Shown one piece after another: positions 57,834 to 64,000 of a stretch of 64,000 nucleotides of DNA. The notes below the pieces were generated by a model that was not told the origin of the DNA, did not search any database, and saw only the letters and a program-made list of their open reading frames with translations. The DNA is taken from assembly GCA_009733775.1 (NCBI GenBank), contig WOGZ01000116.1, positions 1 through 64,000 of the forward strand. The letters run 5' to 3'. Position 1 is the stretch's first letter. Every line of letters begins with the position of its first letter. Both the position numbers and the translations under genes were made by a program. Source of the stretch: Alectoria sarmentosa. Taxonomy: Eukaryota > Ascomycota > Lecanoromycetes > Lecanorales > Parmeliaceae.

Positions 57834-58971
57834 TTCTTCTGTCGAGCATAACCAATCATACTTGTGGTCTGGACTCTAGGAGTTCGCCTTCCTTGGAGTC
57901 GTTGACCATACTCCTGCAAGCCATCATCAATTTGCAGCTTCGATGAGAGGGCCACTTGGAACAATGCGTTGTAGGTATGGTTCAATTGAAAAAGACGACA
58001 CCGGAATGTTTCAACTTCAGACTGCATGTCTCACCTGCACGCGCGCATTTCTCCGCGACTCCTGGGACGTCTTGGAATTTGGCGAAAAGGGTAGACGCAT
58101 CAATGGTGTGCAGCTGTCAAATCTTCAGCGGTGCAGTCCATGCAAACGAGACCAGTCGCACATTTTGTCAACACGGATCGCATCGCAAAATATTCCATGG
58201 AGCATGGAGATCTCCTACTGATGCGCCTATGCATTCCCGGACAGCGTACATGTACATGTGATGTAGAGTGTATCATTTGCTTGGCTCTTGAAATTTGACT
58301 GGTTACTTGTTGTTTACTTATTGTTCACTCATTGTTTACCTACCAATAGGTAATTTCGCCGTAATCCGTAATTTAAACCAGAGTCCGCCCAACTCATCAC
58401 TCGGCCTGACCCAAGCGGACATGTAGCCAATCCGCTCGCAGGTATCGTGGCTGATGATGTATGACCGTTGACCACTATGTACTCTCGACTCTCGGCGGCT
58501 TGATTTGCTGGAAAACCACTCATTTATTACCTACCTGTCCTTTGACTCGGCGCTTTTGCCCTTTTGAAGCTTTTGAAGCATCTCCTGCATCTGCATCTGC
58601 ATCTGCTCCTCTTCCATCCCTTTCATTGGAGCGCCACAAAGGAAAAAAGGTCGATCTTTCCTTCCTGACATCTAGCTTCCTTTGCGTTAAAAGCGCCTAC
58701 GTCTTATTCGTTTCATTTAAAGAGCATCTCTGCCTACTCTTCCTGCTCTTCCAATTCGTTGGCTACAAGCAGAGTTCACCTGCGCCGTCTCATGCATGAA
58801 AATTTCTTCCTGTCGCTCTTGCAATCACAGATAACGCTGCAAATTTAAAGTATGGATTGTGGGAATTGAATTAAATATAGCTGCTGTGCCTTCGGCCCCG
58901 TCAAAATCACCAGCATGGCAGTCTTATCAGACGAGGCTTACAAGCGTTCGTACGACATGACTAAATTTGTA

Positions 58972-59113
58972 CTCGTGCATCGAGAAGTGAGCTACTTGAT
59001 AATGCGAGGACACCAATACCTACCTTACTTTCTTTCACTTACGAGTATATGGATGTCGTTTGATCTATTGGCGTCCTCGCTCTATCAAGTAACTCACTTC
59101 TCGAATGCACGAG
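58972..59113. repeat. Imperfect inverted repeat with 46-bp arms
   Basis: Arm 58972-59017 (CTCGTGCATCGAGAAGTGAG...) matches the reverse complement of 59067-59113 with only a few mismatches and one gap over about 46 bp. The loop is 49 bp. The RNA could fold into a long hairpin. It may be a small MITE-like element or a hairpin RNA source. It carries no coding sequence, and no flanking target-site duplication was identified. Confidence 0.85.
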
Positions 59114-59186
59114 AAACTTGAACCATAAGTATGGACTAGATATATGACGACGAAGAGTTGGCTGACCTTGTTTGACTTGCAGAGCA

Positions 59187-59230
59187 TGCACAAGACAAGC
59201 ACAAGACATGCACAAAACAAGCACAAAACA
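59187..59230. repeat. 11-bp tandem repeat, four units
   Basis: Four 11-bp units of the form (T/A)GCACAA(G/A)ACA follow each other without gaps, with alternating first base and one internal G/A change. Confidence 0.9.
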
Positions 59231-62200
59231 CACATCGACTCCATACAGTGCGTGGCTCGCATCGGATTGCCCTTCCGGAGGCAAAGGCGATTTTCCTTGC
59301 AGTGCATTCGTTTCATACAGTAGGCTGACAATGACGCAGTTGTTATAGATGACGTGGGTAGGTATGGGTTTTCTTCCCTCTTTAGGTCCGATCTGCTATG
59401 ATGACACAGAAGGAAATGATACCGTAAAGTACGTTTGTCCAAGTCCACAATTTCGGTATTTAATTTAATTCTTGGGAGTTTTACGAGATTGACTCTGTGA
59501 CTCTGCCCAGGTGACATGTCACATGTAACATATAACATGCCCCAGGTATCACCTCGCAGCATTGTCCACGGGCCTCGTCTGCTCACTGCTGCTGCTGCTG
59601 CCTTTCCTTCCCCAGGTTTCGCGAACAATTGAGGAGAGATTTTCAACTTCTATTCTCAGGCGCTCAAATCTGGGCTCGATATGTTGTTGTATGCGAACTT
59701 TATAATTAGATCAGCTACAGAGCCTCGACCTTTTTCTTTACTCGTACTCTTGCTCTACCATTGCCGAAATCCATTCTTCCTGTAAGCCGACCCAGGCCAT
59801 TGCAGCGCAACTAATAAATTCTCTTCTCCGATATCAGACGACCGCACCATCACGCTGTACTGTAGTCTCTAGGTACGAGGGTATCTAATGAGCAAGGACC
59901 CACGAGATGCAGGTCCCAAAGCTCCACATCCTTTCGGTTGACATTCAGAACAATTACCCCTTCACCTACAGTACTCTACCTACTCGCACGAGCTCACACC
60001 TGCACTACCGTAGATGATACAGGCGTCGTTTTGGTTTCAGGTTGCGAAAAAGTGCTGGGAACTGTGATACTTATGCCTTGATGTTCAATAGTATTCAACA
60101 AGTGCTCTCCGTTCTGAAGCGCTTCAGTCATGAGGGAGGACTGGTCAATCTGCTTTGACGACAAGTCCATGTTTTGACTGCGCATCACTGTTCCCCTCCG
60201 TCTACAACCAACTTTCCTTTGCTAGTTCTGGTAGCTTCGGTAGCTCGGCCTGAGCAAGCATGCAGTCTCTACCATCAACACTGTCAAAAAGCCTCTCAGA
60301 CGCCTCTTACAAGTCCGAGCAACTCGCAGCCTTGTTTCTATTCATGGCGATCTGAAGGATCATGCAACCTCTGCATTGCACATTTTCGCATCGTGTGACA
60401 TGTTGTGCTCAGACCCGATCTTTTCGCATGCCATGCACGGAGAATCTCAACCAGGGAACCTTTGGACCCGGGGTGATCTTCCTTTGTTACTTGAGACGAA
60501 GTGGCATTGGCAACCTTACCACCGTATCTTCGAATTCAGATTCAGCGTTTCCTTTACTTACGATTAGCTATCTCTGCCGTCCAAGGGATATATGATAGCT
60601 CTCAAAGTGACACACCCGAGCAGTATTTCAATGCGTCCGTGTCTATAGTAATGACACGCCGGACCTACAGAAGCTCTCGTATTTCTCACATGGCACGCAC
60701 AGACGTTAAGAGTGTGGAATAGTCTGAGAACATGAAACATTGCCACCAAGGCACATCAAGCAGACTTTTAGTGCACATACAGGATGCACGGACCTGCCAT
60801 TATAGTACCTGCGGGCACGAGGCAGCATAAGACCGGATTGTCTTCTCCTCCAAAAAACATTTGCTGTACCCTTACCACTGACAGTGAGCTGAGTTCGTGC
60901 CCGAGTATTGTCATATCAACTCTATACCTCATCTCAACTTCCTCCACCATGTCTCCTCAAATACCAGCATATCCCGGCCTCTCATATCCATCCGTGTCAC
61001 CGTACTACCACGCCTCCGGTCAACATCCGCATCTACCCAACCCCTCACGAGAACGATATACCCACGAACCAAACGAGCCATGCAGGCCCCGTCCCTGCTC
61101 AACCTGCTCCTCTTCCTGCTAAGCAGCTGTATCTCCCCCGCGCTAATGGCCACGACCAAGCGGCAGGAGATCTGGTCTGATGTGTTTTCTTTCAACGTGA
61201 AGTCTTGTGAGATTACCGATTGCATTTCGCATATTCAGCGAAGACAAAAGAAAGAGGGCGCTAATATCTATGCAGCGATTGAGAGAATTGGCTTGGAGAA
61301 TGATGCCATAAGTCTGTTGGCAGATCTGACTTGGGTCTTATTTCAGTCCGGCACGATGTGAGGAGGAACTACTACAGACGTTGATGGCGGCTGATTGAAC
61401 GTGGTGTGAATCTCTCGGATCTCGACATTATCGAGGGGTTACGGGGTCAATTCCGACATGGTGTACAATTACCCTTGGAATTTGGGGGTTGATTGTTACC
61501 CACTGACATGGTCCATGATTTTCTCGGACCAACACATACGGCGTTCAGTCTGTTGGGCTAGAAGAGCAGGGAAGACCTTTGAATATGATAGCGGTTGATC
61601 AAGACCAATTCATCTCTCTCGCCTTGAATGTCATCTCAAAGCAACTACTGCGCTGAAATTCACTTGATTTAGTTAACAGTCTTCTATCCGACAACATGTT
61701 GCCTCAACTCATCGCCAGCTTTGCCTCCTGGTCTCTCCCCCCTTCTCACCACCCTTTTCTTCTTCTTCATCATCCTCGTGATCTCCCGTTCCATATTCAT
61801 CCTCTTCTTCCCTCTGCCCGGGGACTCCCAACCACCATCTCCCCCTTGTTGCCTAATCTATCCCCTTCCTCAACCAACAGACGCCTGATCTGGAACCTAC
61901 AAACAAGCCTTGGGTATCTTTCCACTCGCCCTACGCCCCGAAATCACTAAGCGGCCCCATGATCTGCTGGGATTGTCCCGTCGACCCTTTCTTCATCCTC
62001 GCCCCCGGCATTGTCATTGCCAAACCCCTGTGCTACATCCACTACAGGGACGAGCGTAAGTGACTGACAAATTTATCCTTCTCACGAGAACAGATACCAG
62101 CATGTAAAAGACAAAGGTGGACACTTGGAGGATGTCGTGATATTGGCCGGGAGGGTGAAAGAAGTGCTGGGTAAGTGCATCTGTGCAGTTGAACATGATG

Positions 62201-63263
62201 TTGGCACGCTGTGAATCTTGGGTCCCGTAATCATCGCTTGATCGGGTATGTAGAGCAAAAAGTATTGAATCCGTGTTGCACCAGTCGATTTGAACCGTCA
62301 GGACTTGTTGCGGATACTGGCTCTAGCGCTACATGTTGGCAAGTTGGCAGAGGTGGGAATCTTGCAATAGACTGCAAGAGTCCATAGCGACGAAGAGTTG
62401 GTGGTCTAAAGGATTAGAGCATAGTGAAAGCTGGATACAAGGATTTTGAATCTAGCCATGGCCGTGGTTTTCCTTTCCGTATCATAAAGAGCCACGCATG
62501 TGATGATTTATGCATGTTGCGGAACAATGTACCTGGAGAGCTTCGTAGCACGACTGATCAAGTGTTGACGCTTGAAGAGGACCCAAATCTGCCCTCAGGG
62601 TGTTACTTTCATGCTGACTTGCCTCAAAATTGCTCCATTGCTGATACTTCCTCCTGGTCCCGACTCTCATAACTCTCATCTTTTTTCTTTCGTTCTTTCC
62701 TTTCTCCTTTCTCCTTTCTTTTTCTTCAAATGGGATGCTTCTAAACCTCAGCCAACGTAAAGCGTACACCAGACAGGGGAAATTCTACATTTTCGATCCC
62801 GCCACTGGAATTTGAGAGTTGAAGGTGTATTGAAAATGAAAGATATTATTTCGGTTTATTTGTGTTGTAAGATTCAAGAAGTTGTGATTGATCTATTGGA
62901 TCCTCCCTCGTGAAAGATTGGAAGGATAAATCTCTGGGTGAAAAGTAAGCTAATGGTTATATTTGTATGAAAACTTAGCGTAATCTGCGTTTGGAAGTAT
63001 CCCAATCCTTCAAATTGAATTGAATGGCATCCTTTTGTCTCCCAGTCCAATGTTCTTCCTCTTTTCTCGTCATTCCCGCCGAGACGGAGAGAGTAAGAGA
63101 AAACTTCCCTATATAAAAAGCTTCACTCCGACAGCAAATCCTTGACTCTGATCTCATCCCGCCTGCCACCCTCTAATCTTGCAGCAACAAATCGGGTTTT
63201 GCCGACACCCTTACCACCACCACCTTTCCTCAACCCTCTCGGCTTTCTCACTCCTTACCAGAA
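59231..63263. other. Gene-poor region, 4 kb, possible small unrecognised ORFs
   Basis: No gene is firmly supported. Two places look faintly coding on the + strand. At 61081-61361 there is a short signal-like leader (LLNLLLFLLSSCISPAL) followed by a helical segment. At 61888-62210 the residues WVSFHSPYAPKSLSG and FFILAPGIVIAKPLCYIHYRD, then after a GTAAGT..CAG gap YQHVKDKGGHLEDVVILAG, read like protein, but the frames do not join cleanly. They could be an unrecognised small gene with introns or decayed fragments. A CTG run lies near 59585-59600. Confidence 0.35.
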
Positions 63264-63916
63264 ATGGCACCCCAAAGACCAACAGCCAACGCCGGCCATG
63301 ATCACCCAGAGACACAAGCCAAGAGGCCCAAGAAGGCTTTCTCTGTAGGACCAGCCAATCTACCAAGGGGCTCACACAGGCGGAAGGGTAAATAGTCTAC
63401 ACAAAGGCAAATTCATAGACTAATCCACCATCAGTCCAGAAGATCAAGCAGGATCTCATTCGCAAAGCCAAAGTCAAGAAATCCTACAGCAAGCTCAAAG
63501 AACGAGAACCAGTCGATAAAAAACCCTCCATATACTCCCCACCCCCTCCTCCAGAAGAACTCTCTGCATTGCTAGAGCTGCACCCTGAGAGACAGGCTAT
63601 GCTAGATGAGCCTGAGCTTGCGCCACGGGAACATGCAGATACACAACAGCAGCCGCCGCGACAGCGGAAAGCCCCGCCCCCAAAAGCAGTGCCATTTCGA
63701 AAAGAAGCCCTTCTAGCCCAACAACGCAGAGAAGAAAACGAAAGACGTCAGAAGGAATTTGAAGAAAGCAATCGGCAGCGTCAAGCAAAAATCGATGAGC
63801 GGGAGAGGTTTCGCAAGGCTATGGCTAAAGCAAGGTATGGAGGCAGAGATGGGCAGAGGAAGCTTGGGCGTGAGAGCAAGGTCTTACTGGAGAAAGTGCA
63901 GAGGATGGTGGGTTGA
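63264..63916 (+). CDS. rRNA-processing protein FYV7
   Basis: FYV7 is a nucleolar factor needed for early 18S pre-rRNA cleavage in 40S subunit assembly. It has 201 residues in exons 63264-63387 and 63435-63916, with a 47-nt intron. The N-terminus (MAPQRP...KKAFSVGPANLPRGSHRRK) is basic. The splice joins RRK to VQKIKQDLIRKAKVKKSY, the conserved core of the family. A Pro-rich linker is followed by a long Arg/Glu/Gln-rich helix (LLAQQRREENERRQKEFEES) and the conserved basic end KARYGGRDGQRKLGRES before a short tail. Low complexity makes the assignment depend mostly on the core and C-terminal motifs. Confidence 0.85.
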
Positions 63917-64000
63917 ACCAATGATGGCCTATTGGGAACGCGATTTCCCGGTCCTTCCGTTTACGATACGGTCGCACACAGATTACGGCCGCAGGCTTCG
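63917..64000. other. Downstream flank of FYV7
   Basis: The last 84 bp of the window hold the start of the FYV7 3' region. Nothing else is visible. Confidence 0.3.

Larger units (their letters stand above)
56883..58971. other. Gene-poor region with simple repeats
   Basis: No gene could be supported in these 2 kb. There are simple repeats: (GGAA)n at 57099-57130, (CCTAAT)n at 57812-57833 and (CATCTG)n near 58585-58608. TACGGTACGG/TACCTTACC phrases lie near 57670-57695. ORFs such as 58461-58799 and 57943-58261 run through low-complexity sequence or overlap in several frames. The left end includes the promoter of the 7-TM gene. Confidence 0.4.

Noticed and set aside
58461..58799. 112-residue + strand ORF
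   Set aside because: It is partly made of a CATCTG repeat and shows no domain or splice structure, so it is likely chance.

Overview
This is nuclear DNA of a filamentous ascomycete (Pezizomycotina). Many genes have short GT-AG introns of about 49-66 nt with CTRAC-type branch points. There is a cytosine-deaminated (RIP-like) transposon block, a Pth11-like receptor, an ergosterol CYP61 and several fungal-only families. A leotiomycete is my guess from overall feel, not something the sequence proves.

Layout. Bases 1 to about 8,030 are very AT-rich, gene-free repeat DNA. It opens with 42-bp tandem repeats. From about 2.6 to 6.1 kb it holds a LINE-type retrotransposon whose endonuclease, reverse transcriptase and RNase H motifs lie in one reading frame broken by stops. 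The loss is strand-biased (G to A on the + strand). At about 8.03 kb the composition changes sharply to normal gene DNA. Next come ubiquitin-L40 (+), a CPSF-A/MMS1-type protein (-), a TBC Rab-GAP (+), a Yip1-family protein (+), eIF5B (+), SRP68 (-), a PPR protein (+), a gamma-tubulin complex component (-), EAF7 (+), carnitine acetyltransferase (+), an Atos-type protein (+), CYP61/ERG5 (+), a rhodanese (-) and MCM3 (-). From 45 to 63 kb the DNA is sparser and more accessory in character: a Pth11-like receptor (-), an unrecognised coiled-coil protein (+), two apparently broken genes (-), a 7-TM protein (-), and long stretches of simple repeats and one hairpin. FYV7 (+) closes the window.

Most genes are single-copy housekeeping functions (translation, protein targeting, vesicle traffic, replication, chromatin, sterol and acetyl-unit metabolism). 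They are independent eukaryotic genes and do not form a cluster or pathway. Exon models were joined by hand using splice consensus, reading-frame continuity and family alignment from memory. All modelled multi-exon genes sum to a whole number of codons.

The most interesting points are: the ubiquitin-L40 gene, whose start codon seems to be split by an intron and followed by a 7-nt exon; the strand-asymmetric mutation of the retroelement, with stops at ancestral tryptophan codons; the carnitine acetyltransferase with two targeting signals; and a four-helix membrane-protein gene with three in-frame stops confined to one loop. I found no convincing wholly new system.
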